A stretch of DNA of 56,472 nt from an uncultured Collinsella sp. (GTDB lineage: Bacteria > Actinomycetota > Coriobacteriia > Coriobacteriales > Coriobacteriaceae). The notes beneath the pieces were generated by a model, which worked only from the letters and a program-made list of their open reading frames with translations, had not been told where the DNA came from and made no database searches. Below are positions 16,867 through 26,164 of the stretch, in pieces; position 1 is the stretch's first letter, and the number at the start of each line of letters is the position of its first letter. The stretch lies in assembly GCA_900754745.1 (NCBI GenBank), contig CAAEEB010000010.1:1-56472 (forward strand), given 5' to 3'. Position numbers and translations under genes: made by a program.

Positions 16867-18168
16867 ATGGACAACCTTGCCAAACCCACAAACCGCGCGC
16901 TGTTTTTAGTTAGCGTTGCCGTGACCGGTGCGTTCGCAGGTGCCGCGGTCTGGCTGTTCTTTTTTGCGATGGAGCACGGTATCGACTATCTGTGGACCGA
17001 GATCCCCCACATGCTGGGCGCGGCGTCGCCCGAACTCGCCAGCGGCCCGTTCGGTTTTCTGCCGTATCCGTTTTTTCTCTGCCTGCTGGGCGGCCTGCTG
17101 ATCGGTCTGTACGAAAAGCTTACGGGCACCAAGACCGACGACCTCAACCAGGTGATGGCTAAGGTTAAGCAAGACGGGCGCTACCCGTACGACAACCTGG
17201 GCAAACTTTCGCTCGCGGCATTGCTGCCGCTGCTGTTTGGCGGAAGTACTGGACCGGAGGCCGGCCTGACCGGCGTTATCGCGGGTCTGTGCAGCTGGGT
17301 CGGCGATCGCATGCGCCGCTTTGGCGCCGAGTTCAGGGAGCTCACGCTGTTGGGCACCCAGGCCGCGCTGACGGCGCTCTTTACCGCGCCCGTCTTTGGC
17401 TTTGTGGCGCCGCTCGCCGGTAGCGCCGACGGCCAGGGTGCTAATGACGATGAGTCCGCGTCCGGCGAGATCACCATCAAGCTGCCCAAGGCACAGAAGA
17501 CTGTGGTCTACGGTATTGCGATTGCCGGCGGCCTGGGCACCTATCTGCTGCTCGGCCAGCTTATGGGCGGCGGCATGGGCATGCCCAGGTTCGAGTCCGC
17601 CGAGGTGGGCAACCTGGAGCTTACCTGGCTCATCCCTCTGTCGCTGATCGGAACAATTTGCGGCTGGCTGTACTTTGTCTCGGAGCACGCGAGCGAGGCG
17701 CTGTCCCATGCAATAGGGGAGCGTCCTGTCGTCAAGGCCATGCTGGCTGGTCTGGCGCTCGCCATCTGCGGCACGGTCTTGCCCTACACCATGTTTGCCG
17801 GCGAGACCCAGGCCGATGTACTTATGGAGACCTACCTCACCATTCCCGCCGGCGTGCTTATCGCGACCGGTCTTGTTAAGGCCATGTTGACGCCCGCCCT
17901 CATCAACCTGGGCTGGCGCGGCGGTCGCTTCTTCCCGGTTATCTTCTCGGGTGTAAGCCTGGGCTATGGCCTTGCCATCCTCGCCGGCGCAGATCCGGTC
18001 TTTTGCGTCGCCGTCTGCACGGCATCGACGATGGGCGCCGTCATGCGCCAGCCTGTCATGGTTGTGGGCCTGCTGCTTATGTGTTTCCCACTCAAGGGTA
18101 TCGTCTGCATGATCATCGCGGCCGTCATCGCCGCCGGCATCCCGCTGCCCAAGCCACTGCGCAAGTAG
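16867..18168 (+). CDS. ClC-family chloride channel or antiporter
   Basis: 433 residues with about ten hydrophobic segments, starting ATG 16867 after GGGAGGA. The ClC selectivity motif is present as GGSTGPEAGLTG, with GxxFP-like GGRFFPVIFSG later and a C-terminal MGAVMRQPVMV segment. The usual GREGP motif carries T in place of R-E, and the external gating Glu position may be altered, so channel versus H+/Cl- exchange cannot be decided. The central loop contains a charged insert (ADGQGANDDES). No CBS domain. It probably moves Cl- or F- across the plasma membrane. Confidence 0.85.
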   Translation: MDNLAKPTNRALFLVSVAVTGAFAGAAVWLFFFAMEHGIDYLWTEIPHMLGAASPELASGPFGFLPYPFFLCLLGGLLIGLYEKLTGTKTDDLNQVMAKVKQDGRYPYDNLGKLSLAALLPLLFGGSTGPEAGLTGVIAGLCSWVGDRMRRFGAEFRELTLLGTQAALTALFTAPVFGFVAPLAGSADGQGANDDESASGEITIKLPKAQKTVVYGIAIAGGLGTYLLLGQLMGGGMGMPRFESAEVGNLELTWLIPLSLIGTICGWLYFVSEHASEALSHAIGERPVVKAMLAGLALAICGTVLPYTMFAGETQADVLMETYLTIPAGVLIATGLVKAMLTPALINLGWRGGRFFPVIFSGVSLGYGLAILAGADPVFCVAVCTASTMGAVMRQPVMVVGLLLMCFPLKGIVCMIIAAVIAAGIPLPKPLRK

Positions 18169-18262
18169 CACGGCAGCGCGCGGTCAGTACAAACATCTCA
18201 AGTCCGGTGCGGGCGCTGTGTCACGGATTTGCGGGTGGACTGGATTTCGTTCGGTATCGGCG

Positions 18263-19138
18263 CTACTTCCAAATTGCAAGCGCGGCGGTGCCCAGTACGA
18301 TGAGGACGAGACCGATGGCGCTGCGGCGGGAGAGTTTTTCGTTGAATGCCAGGCGCGCAAATAGCACCGATACGACAATCGATAGTTTGTCGATCTGCAC
18401 CACGACACTCACCTGGCCTGCAGCGATGGCATAGTAATAGAGCAGCCACGATGCTCCAGTCGCGATGCCCGATGTTGCGAGAAATGTGAGTTCGCGCCGG
18501 TCAACGTGCGCGACCTGCTCCAGTTTTCCCTTGGCTGCCACGATTGCCCATGCCATAACCAGTACCACGCAGGTGCGGATTGCCGTGGCCAGGTTTGACT
18601 CGACGCCTTCGATGCCGATCTTGGCGAGGACGGAGGTGAGTGCCGCGAACACGGCGGCGCCGAAGGCGTAAGCGAGCCAGGTTCGGTCTTGCTGCTGCTC
18701 GGGTTCGGCGGACTGCTTCTTCTCGATCATTAAAAACGTGCCGAGGGTGATGACAGCGGTTCCCACGAGCTTAACCGCAAGGTTGCTCGTCTCGTCAAAA
18801 AGCGCGATGGCGACCAGCGCGGCGAGCACGGTGCTCATCTTGTCGACCGGTACGACCTTATTGACATTTCCGATGCTCAACGCCTTAAAGTAACAGATCC
18901 ACGAAGCACCGGTAGCGAGTCCCGAGAGGACGAGAAAGAGCCAGGATCTGGGTTCGATGCTGCCAATGGTTCCAATGGATCCAGAAATGCCCGCCATTGC
19001 CCAGGCGAAAACGAGCACCACGCAGGTGCGAATGGCCGTCGCGACATCGGAGTCGGTCTGCTTGATGCCGCATTTGGCCAAGATGGATGTGATGCCGGCA
19101 AAGAATGCTGACGCAAATGCTGTGACAACCCACGACAC
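18263..19138 (-). CDS. EamA/DMT-superfamily transporter
   Basis: 291 residues, GTG start at 19138 with AGGAGG about 10 bases upstream. Ten hydrophobic helices fall in two EamA halves that are unusually similar: ATAIRTCVVLV occurs at about residue 35 and again in the second half, as do FAGITSILAK- and FAALTSVLAK-like openings. This indicates a recent or constrained internal duplication. Family members export amino acids or other metabolites; the substrate is unknown. Not clearly in an operon. Confidence 0.85.
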   Translation of the reverse strand: MSWVVTAFASAFFAGITSILAKCGIKQTDSDVATAIRTCVVLVFAWAMAGISGSIGTIGSIEPRSWLFLVLSGLATGASWICYFKALSIGNVNKVVPVDKMSTVLAALVAIALFDETSNLAVKLVGTAVITLGTFLMIEKKQSAEPEQQQDRTWLAYAFGAAVFAALTSVLAKIGIEGVESNLATAIRTCVVLVMAWAIVAAKGKLEQVAHVDRRELTFLATSGIATGASWLLYYYAIAAGQVSVVVQIDKLSIVVSVLFARLAFNEKLSRRSAIGLVLIVLGTAALAIWK

Positions 19139-19585
19139 GGGTGCGGTGCCTCCTTGGATAATGGGTTTATCCTGCGAGTTTTATGGACATGAGGATACCG
19201 CCCCACCATGAAGGTTTGATATGGCCGCGGCGAGACGGGGCCATGTTCCGGGGAGCCATTTGGTGAAGGCTCGAATTGAAGGTGAATGTTTTTCCGAGAA
19301 GTGAACGAGTAAATATGGACCCCTGGAGCATGCACACTTTTTTCGAATAAAACCGCAGGATTCCTAGGCAAAAACCGCAGGAATTAAGCCCATAAAAATG
19401 TCGATGATACGGGGTGCTGATTTTACTCGTTCACTTCGCGGAAAACCATTCACCTTCAATATACCGTCGGCCTTTCTTTGGTTGCCAAGAGCTAAACGGC
19501 ATGCTTCGAAGGGCGGCGGCGTTGTTGCTGCTTCGTCTTATCTAGTAAATGAGGTGGCGTGCAGCCCAAGCCCTTTGGCTGTCGA
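19139..19585. other. Gene-free region holding a palindromic element
   Basis: About 447 bp without a supportable gene. The first part is the leader of the EamA gene; the middle carries the long palindromic element at 19275-19460. I see nothing recognisable in the last 125 bp before the ABC-2 permease stop codon. Confidence 0.6.
19275..19460. repeat. Long palindromic element, copy 2
   Basis: Outer inverted arms of 39 bp (19275-19313 and 19422-19460) with two mismatches enclose a degraded inner repeat and a centre. The centre has two 12-mers AAAACCGCAGGA at 19349 and 19371, again 22 bp apart. That centre is the reverse complement of the centre in the copy at 6111-6294, so this copy lies in the opposite orientation. 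The inner arm TTTTCCGAGAAGTGAACGA is shared with copy 1. The outer 14-15 bp are unrelated to copy 1 yet still pair with each other. Confidence 0.85.
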
Positions 19586-20284
19586 TTACAGGTCGCGTGC
19601 CCGATAGACCTTGGTGCTGACGGTGCAGCTGATTGCACATAGCGCGAGCGCCAGTACGGCAATTCCTGCACACAGACAACCAAGAACGGCGGGATCGGGA
19701 TTCGCTCCGGCAATCGACATGAGCCAGTTGCTGATGGGGTTGGAGGAACTCAGCATTGCCATGGTGCCGCAGCCAAACAGGGCAAACAGGCCAAGGGATA
19801 GGCGCAGCGCCTCCATGTGTCCAAATCGGAAGAACAGCGGCTGCGCCAAAAACACCATCATGAGGGAGATGAGCATTGATGCTGCTGAGGCTATTGCAAT
19901 CTCAAAGACGGTTTGTCCTGTCGAGGTCACGCCCGCGCTGTTGAAGAACGGAAGGGCGATGATGTTCAAAAGCACGGCGGCGCAGGCCATGATGGCCGAG
20001 AAGACAACGATGCACAGGTAGCGTGCGCAAATAATGTCTTTGCGCGTGAGAGGCAGCGTTGCCCGATAACGCTCCCATCCGTTTTGGTTATCGTAGCCAG
20101 CTAGCGAGTTCATGATTATGATGGGCGACATTGCGCTGGCCGCACAGGCGCCGGCGCTCATGCCGGAATCGCCGTCTGTCGCGTTGGCAAGGGTCAATAC
20201 GACGAATATGAACAGGCCGACGCCCGCGATGCTCGGGATGAGCGTGCGAACGATGGCGAGCTCGGATATAAAGGCACGTTTCAT
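19586..20284 (-). CDS. ABC-2 type transporter permease
   Basis: 232 residues with about six hydrophobic helices and no large soluble domain. The motif NGWERYRATLPLTRKDIICARYL after TM2 is typical of ABC-2 permeases of the YtrC/BcrB type. It starts at ATG 20284, overlapping the ATPase stop codon (ATGA), so it is translationally coupled to the ATPase. The partner ATPase and GntR regulator are encoded just upstream. The complex may export a peptide or lipid or give protection from an antibiotic; the substrate is unknown. Confidence 0.88.
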   Translation of the reverse strand: MKRAFISELAIVRTLIPSIAGVGLFIFVVLTLANATDGDSGMSAGACAASAMSPIIIMNSLAGYDNQNGWERYRATLPLTRKDIICARYLCIVVFSAIMACAAVLLNIIALPFFNSAGVTSTGQTVFEIAIASAASMLISLMMVFLAQPLFFRFGHMEALRLSLGLFALFGCGTMAMLSSSNPISNWLMSIAGANPDPAVLGCLCAGIAVLALALCAISCTVSTKVYRARDL

Positions 20285-21162
20285 TTCGAAGCCCCTTTCA
20301 GTATGAGGCGCAGATAGTCATCAATGGTTGCCCGATCGCAGGGAATCTCGGGGAAGGCCTCGAGCGTTTCGCGACGGTTGGGCACGAGCACGTCCACGCT
20401 ATAGGCGTGGTGGACGGCACGGGCGCCTTCGACGCAAGCCATAAGCTCGGTGGCCTGCGCTTGGGTGCAGTGGGCGATGCCAGCGCGGTCGGTAATGTCC
20501 TCGCGCGGCAGGTCAAATACAATCGAGCCGTTATCGATGCAGATGACGCGGTCGGCGGCGCGATCGAGGTCGGACGTAATGTGGCTCGAGAGCAGCACGC
20601 TGCGCTGACCGTCGGAAACAAAGGCGAGCAGCTCATCAAGCAGCTCCTCGCGTGCCATGGGATCGAGGCCCGCGGTGGCTTCGTCCAAAACGAGCAGTTC
20701 GGCCTTGTGACTGAGTGCGCAGACAAGTTGCAGCTTCATGCCCATACCGCGGGAGAGGTCCTTGACCTTTGCCTTGGGATCGAGGCCAAATCGGTTGATG
20801 AGGCTGGCGAAGGTGTCATGGCTCCAGGTGGGGTACGCCGGGCTTACGAGTGCCTCAACTTCGGTCACCTTGAGCGTGGAAGGGAAGGGACACGCGTCCA
20901 GCACGAGGCCGACACGGGCACGTAGACAACGCTGTGTCTCATCGGGCGCGTCGGCGCCACAGCGCTGCCCAAACAGGCGCACCTCGCCGGCATCGAGTTT
21001 GATAAGCCCGAGCGCGGCGCGAATGGTCGTCGTTTTGCCGGCGCCATTTGCACCCACAAAGCCAACGATCTGGCCGGGCTCCACAGCGAGCGTGACATCA
21101 CGCAGTGAAAAGCGGTCGCTTACAGTGCGTGAGATGCCTTTGAGTTCTAAAAGGTTTTGCAT
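20281..21162 (-). CDS. ABC-2 transporter ATP-binding protein
   Basis: 293 residues, start at ATG 21162 with AGAAAGG upstream. Domains: Walker A GANGAGKT (37-44), signature LSRGM, Walker B LLVLDEATAGLD, switch His in SSHITSD, and a C-terminal extension of about 80 residues as in YtrB/BcrA-type subunits. The frame remains open upstream but that overlaps the GntR gene. It is the middle gene of a GntR-ATPase-permease operon and should drive the permease encoded next. Confidence 0.92.
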   Translation of the reverse strand: MQNLLELKGISRTVSDRFSLRDVTLAVEPGQIVGFVGANGAGKTTTIRAALGLIKLDAGEVRLFGQRCGADAPDETQRCLRARVGLVLDACPFPSTLKVTEVEALVSPAYPTWSHDTFASLINRFGLDPKAKVKDLSRGMGMKLQLVCALSHKAELLVLDEATAGLDPMAREELLDELLAFVSDGQRSVLLSSHITSDLDRAADRVICIDNGSIVFDLPREDITDRAGIAHCTQAQATELMACVEGARAVHHAYSVDVLVPNRRETLEAFPEIPCDRATIDDYLRLILKGASK

Positions 21163-21185
21163 GGTATAGCCTTTCTTGCAGATGG

Positions 21186-21566
21186 CTACTGCATGGTTTC
21201 GGGGGCTACCAGGTCGAGCATCTCGTGCAGCTTGTCGCGCGTGACGCCCAAGGCTTCGGCTTGGCTTGCCGCTTTCGCAAGCAGCTCTTCGATATGGCAG
21301 AGCTGGTTTTCGCGCAAGAGTTCTTGGTTGCCCTCGGCGACAAAGCAGCCCTTGCCCTGCACGGTGCAGATAAACCCGAGCTGCTCCAGGTCGGCGTAGG
21401 CGCGCTTGGTGGTGATGACGCTCACGCCAAGATCGCTCGCGAGTGCACGGATGCTGGGGAGTTTGGCTCCCGCAGCGAGTGTGCCCGAAAGGATCTGAGC
21501 TTTGACCTGCGAGGCTATTTGCTCGTAGATGGGCTTGTCGCTCGAATTGGATAGGATGATGTCCAC
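21186..21566 (-). CDS. GntR-family regulator, YtrA type
   Basis: 126 residues. The N-terminal winged helix (KPIYEQIASQVKAQILSGTLAAGAKLPSIRALA) is followed by only a short helical tail, the YtrA subfamily layout. YtrA regulators are encoded with ABC transporters and repress their own operon. Here the ATPase and permease genes follow directly. A GTGTATATA / TATATACAC inverted repeat lies 28-61 bp upstream of the start and is a probable operator. Confidence 0.9.
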   Translation of the reverse strand: MDIILSNSSDKPIYEQIASQVKAQILSGTLAAGAKLPSIRALASDLGVSVITTKRAYADLEQLGFICTVQGKGCFVAEGNQELLRENQLCHIEELLAKAASQAEALGVTRDKLHEMLDLVAPETMQ

Positions 21567-21593
21567 AGCGGCTCCTTAGCTGATGGGCTACAC

Positions 21594-21627
21594 GTGTATA
21601 TAACCGGTAAGCACAGTATATATACAC
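21594..21627 (-). promoter_or_regulatory. Probable GntR (YtrA) operator
   Basis: A perfect inverted repeat GTGTATATA (21594-21602) and TATATACAC (21619-21627) with a 16-base spacer, placed over the likely promoter of the gntR-ABC operon. The arms resemble AT-rich YtrA operators; autoregulation is inferred. Confidence 0.6.
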
Positions 21628-21677
21628 TATGCACAGTTATGCAAGAGGCAAATAGGGATTGTCCGCTCGTTCATTCA

Positions 21678-21973
21678 TCTCAATCTGTAACACCTGGAAC
21701 CGATTTGGACGGCTACCTGTTACAGATTGAGATTTTGCTGGCGGGCCCCACCTGGTTGTCTCAATCTGTAACAACTGGAGAAGATTTTGGCTGCTAGATG
21801 TTACAGATCGAGACATTGGCCACCCGTCTATCCTTATATCTCAATCTGTAACAGATGGACCCGTTTTGAGTGGCTAGATGTTACAGATTGAGATTTTTCT
21901 GGGACGTCCATCTGTTTGTCTAAATCTGTAACAGGTAGAGGTTCAAAAACCGTCTAGATGTTACAGATCGAGA
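21678..21973. repeat. Array of four regularly spaced palindromes, period 80 bp
   Basis: A 15-bp motif TCTCAATCTGTAACA occurs eight times in alternating orientation every 40 bp. Units are 21678-21732, 21759-21813, 21839-21893 and 21919-21973, each 55 bp: two arms and a 25-base loop. Spacers between units are 25-26 bases. The loops are diverged versions of one another (an early TGGA, a central TTT and a final GCTAGA), so the array arose by duplication of an 80-bp unit. Arm variation is minor (ATTGAG against ATCGAG). It is not a CRISPR: orientation alternates and the interiors are related. Role unknown. Confidence 0.85.
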
Positions 21974-22064
21974 CGAACTGCTGCGGAGTGCCGCCATCGA
22001 CTGCTACCTAGGCCCCAACTGATGAATTTGTCCTGATAGGTGCCCTGCTGCAGCATTTCGCGGC

Positions 22065-22070
22065 TACAAT
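22065..22070 (+). promoter_or_regulatory. -10 box of prfC
   Basis: TACAAT 48 bp before the ATG at 22118, just after the palindrome array. No convincing -35 element. Confidence 0.4.
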
Positions 22071-22117
22071 AGTGCGGTTACAACGACGTAATGCACTCAA
22101 TGCAAGAAAGGATCCGC

Positions 22118-23731
<1,614 letters not shown>

Positions 23732-23831
23732 CGCACCAGTGCGGTGGCCCTGCGGGGCCGCCGCGCCGATTGCTTGCCTGATGCCGCGTGAGCGGCTATC
23801 ATACCCACCGTCGTCTCAAGACCGGGGCGTC

Positions 23832-23882
23832 CGAGCAGTTCGGGTCCGATATCCTGCTCGTTAAACCTAAAACCAAAGGAGT
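23832..23882 (+). promoter_or_regulatory. Candidate preQ1-I-like leader of the VUT transporter gene
   Basis: A 7-bp stem CGAGCAG (23832-23838) / CTGCTCG (23854-23860) has a 15-base loop that opens TTCGGGT. An A-rich tail with two ACC triplets then runs straight into the AAAGGAG ribosome site. GGGT in the loop can pair with ACCT (23865-23868) or ACC (23872-23874), giving an H-type pseudoknot like preQ1 class I. The gene controlled is a plausible queuosine-precursor importer. Fine consensus positions were not verified. Confidence 0.35.
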
Positions 23883-23887
23883 ACATA

Positions 23888-24610
23888 ATGATCAAGAAGG
23901 TCATGGAGGACTACAAGGTCCTGTTGCGGAGCATTCCCGCGGCAACGGTTTCGCTGTTTTTCGTGAGCGTCATCATGATGAACCTGCTGGCCAACAAGGA
24001 GCTTATCAGCTTGCCGTATCTGGCACTCGACTGCGGCTTTGTGGTGAGCTGGGTTTCTTTTTTGTGCCAGGACATGATCTGCAAGCGCTTTGGCGCCAAG
24101 GCATCCATCAAAATCTCCATCCTCGCGCTGCTGGTCAACCTGGCCGTCAGCCTGTGCTTTTGGGCGTGCTCGCTCACGCCCGGCATGTGGGGCGCTTATT
24201 ACGACACGGGCATGATCGAGGTCAACAATGCCCTTAACGCCACCATCGGCGGCACCTGGTACGTGGTGCTGGGCTCTTCGCTGGCAATGCTCGTTTCTGC
24301 CGTGGTCAACTCTACGCTCAACCAGTCGCTCGGCCGTATGCTCAAAAAGAATAACTTTGCGAGCTTCGCCTTCCGCTCCTATGTGTCCACGGGTGTTGGC
24401 CAGTTTATCGACAACTTGGTCTTTGCCATTGTGGTGAGCCACACGTTCTTTGGTTGGACCTGGGTGCAGGTCCTTATGTGCTCGCTAACGGGTGCCGTCG
24501 CCGAGCTGCTGTGCGAGGTCTTCCTGAGCCCCGTGGGCTACAAGGTCGTGCGCGGCTGGGAGCGCGAGAACGTGGGCGCCGAGTACCTCGAGCGCCACGC
24601 AACCGCCTAA
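23888..24610 (+). CDS. VUT-family queuosine precursor transporter
   Basis: 240 residues with six to seven hydrophobic helices, ATG 23888 after AAAGGAG. The central motif LDCGFVVSWVSFLCQDMICKRFGAKASIKIS and the late STGVGQFIDNLVFAIV are characteristic of the COG1738/YhhQ-like family (DUF165). YhhQ imports the queuine precursors preQ0 or preQ1 for tRNA wobble modification. It is followed 9 bp later by the SDR gene, so both are probably in one transcript. A structured leader precedes it. The precise substrate is inferred. Confidence 0.8.
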   Translation: MIKKVMEDYKVLLRSIPAATVSLFFVSVIMMNLLANKELISLPYLALDCGFVVSWVSFLCQDMICKRFGAKASIKISILALLVNLAVSLCFWACSLTPGMWGAYYDTGMIEVNNALNATIGGTWYVVLGSSLAMLVSAVVNSTLNQSLGRMLKKNNFASFAFRSYVSTGVGQFIDNLVFAIVVSHTFFGWTWVQVLMCSLTGAVAELLCEVFLSPVGYKVVRGWERENVGAEYLERHATA

Positions 24611-24619
24611 GGAGCAAGT

Positions 24620-25300
24620 ATGCGGGTTTTGATCACGGGCGCTTCGGGCGGTATCGGAGCCGCGTGCGTGCAGCGCTTTTTGGACGAGGGCCACGAGGTC
24701 GTGGGCTTTGATCTGCTGCCGGCGGCGGTCGAGCACGAGCGCTACCGCCATCTGATCGTTGATGTCCGCAAGCCGGACGCGTTTCCAGACGATCTTGAAC
24801 CCCAGGTAATCGTGAACGTTGCCGGTACGCAGGATTCGACCGACGACATCGCCGCCAACCTGTGTGGCACCATCAACGTGACCGAGCGCTACGCCTTTGT
24901 GGGGGAGGGGCTTGCCGCCAAGCCGGTACCGGCTATCAAATCCGTGGTCAATGTGGGGTCGGCGAGTGGGCATACGGGATCGGAGTTTCCCGCCTATGCC
25001 GCCAGCAAGGGCGGCGTTATCGCCTACACCAAGAACCTTGCAAACCGTCTGGCGCCGCAGGCCATCGCCAACAGTGTGGACCCGGGCGGCGTTATCACGC
25101 CGCTCAACCGTTGCGTGATGGAAGACGAGCACCTGTGGAACCAGATTATGGAGCTCACACCGCTTAAACGCTGGGCCACCGCCCAGGAGATCGCCGAGTG
25201 GATCTACTTTGTGGGCGTGACCAACCGGTTTATGACCGGGCAGAGCCTGCTGATCGATGGCGGCGAGGCCGGCCGTACACAATTTATTTGGCCCGAATAG
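24620..25300 (+). CDS. Short-chain dehydrogenase/reductase
   Basis: 226 residues from ATG 24620, with AAGGAG upstream. It is a classical SDR: TGASGGIG cofactor loop (6-13), Asp31 at the end of beta-2 favouring NAD(H), NVAG-like VNVAGT (66-70), catalytic Ser114 in NVGSASG, and Y126-x3-K130. The C-terminal GQSLLIDGG closes the fold. Gut Coriobacteriia encode several hydroxysteroid dehydrogenases of this fold, and the short length (226) and 3alpha-HSDH-like layout make a bile-acid or steroid substrate possible but unproven. It is located 9 bp after the VUT transporter gene. Confidence 0.85.
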   Translation: MRVLITGASGGIGAACVQRFLDEGHEVVGFDLLPAAVEHERYRHLIVDVRKPDAFPDDLEPQVIVNVAGTQDSTDDIAANLCGTINVTERYAFVGEGLAAKPVPAIKSVVNVGSASGHTGSEFPAYAASKGGVIAYTKNLANRLAPQAIANSVDPGGVITPLNRCVMEDEHLWNQIMELTPLKRWATAQEIAEWIYFVGVTNRFMTGQSLLIDGGEAGRTQFIWPE

Positions 25301-25301
25301 G

Positions 25302-25337
25302 AAACGCGTCCGATGGAAAGCCGTCGGGCGCGTTTTT
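25302..25337 (+). terminator. Rho-independent terminator after the VUT-SDR pair
   Basis: AAACGCGTCCGATGG pairs (with G-T pairs) with CCGTCGGGCGCGTTT, followed by a T run, immediately after the SDR stop and before the convergent ung gene. Confidence 0.75.
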
Positions 25338-25350
25338 GATGTATCGATTT

Positions 25351-26076
25351 TTAGCTGAGGCAAGTCCAGTTGACGGGGGTCGAGCCGTGCTGTTCGAGTA
25401 GCCGATTGGCAGCGGAGAAGGGGCGCGACCCCATAAAAGCGGGGAGTTCTGCCGTGACACGGTTGGCCGAAAGCGGCGAGGGGTGCGTAGAGGTCAGGCA
25501 GAACTTGCCGGTTGCCTTGCCCGCGCCGATTGCGGCGAGCTTGCCCTCAACCATCTGCTGGGCAAAGCGGCCCCATGCCAAAAAGACTACCGGCTGGGGC
25601 AGCTGGCAGCAGCGTTCGATAACGTAGTCGGTGAGCGTGCTCCAGCCCAGCTTGGCGTGCGAGTTCGCGGCATGCTCGCGCACGGTGAGCGTAGTGTTGA
25701 GGAGCAGGACGCCCTGTTGTGCCCATGGGGTTAGGTCTCCCGTGGCGGGAATGGGGCAGCCCAGATCGGCTTTGAGCTCCTTATAGATGTTGCGCAGGCT
25801 CGGCGGCAACTTGGTTTGCGTCGCGGGGACCGAGAACGACAGCCCCATTGCCTGGTTGGGTCCGTGATAGGGGTCTTGACCCAAGATGACAACCTTGACC
25901 TGGTCGGCCGGCGTGTAGGCGAGGGCATTGAGGATGTCGTCTTGTGCCGGGTAGATGGTTTGCTCGGCACGCAAAAGGGCGATGCGCTCGAGCAGCTGGT
26001 TCGTAGTGTCACGTACCGGCTGCGGCGCATCGCCCAACCAAGTTGCTATGTTGCGATCGCGGGTTGCGATGTCCAT
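25351..26076 (-). CDS. ung: Uracil-DNA glycosylase
   Basis: 241 residues, start ATG 26076. Family 1 UDG: catalytic water-activating loop VVILGQDPYHG with D68, uracil-binding Asn in LLLNTTLTV (N127), and the minor-groove leucine loop with catalytic His in THPSPLSANR (H198). It excises uracil from DNA as the first step of base excision repair. Length and motifs are standard. It is probably monocistronic; the convergent SDR operon ends just downstream. Confidence 0.97.
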   Translation of the reverse strand: MDIATRDRNIATWLGDAPQPVRDTTNQLLERIALLRAEQTIYPAQDDILNALAYTPADQVKVVILGQDPYHGPNQAMGLSFSVPATQTKLPPSLRNIYKELKADLGCPIPATGDLTPWAQQGVLLLNTTLTVREHAANSHAKLGWSTLTDYVIERCCQLPQPVVFLAWGRFAQQMVEGKLAAIGAGKATGKFCLTSTHPSPLSANRVTAELPAFMGSRPFSAANRLLEQHGSTPVNWTCLS

Positions 26077-26164
26077 GGGGCTCCTTTATGGCAGATGCTC
26101 TGTTGGCATCTATTGTAAAGGCGCACCGGTTGCCTTTATGCCGCGGCTGCATAAGGAGTGGGGT

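Larger units (their letters stand above)
21567..22117. other. Divergent intergenic region upstream of prfC
   Basis: About 550 bp with no gene. It holds the GntR operator, the four-unit palindrome array at 21678-21973, and a TACAAT -10-like box at 22065-22070 ahead of prfC. Confidence 0.7.

Noticed and set aside
16906..18171. Long antisense frame opposite the ClC gene
   Set aside because: The translation is low-complexity and lacks domain features; the plus strand shows clear ClC motifs.
20281..21627. Long form of the ABC ATPase with a 155-residue N-terminal extension
   Set aside because: The extension overlaps the gntR gene in another frame and lacks ABC features; the ATG at 21162 has a ribosome site.
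21678..21973. CRISPR array
   Set aside because: The repeat alternates in orientation, the inter-repeat sequences are related to each other and no cas gene is present in the window.
23740..23764. Terminator after prfC
   Set aside because: A GC-rich GCGGTGGCCC / GGGGCCGCCGC hairpin exists but lacks a T run, so I did not list it as a terminator.
24620..25300. A specific hydroxysteroid (bile acid) dehydrogenase
   Set aside because: Generic SDR motifs do not define the substrate; context offers only a VUT transporter gene.
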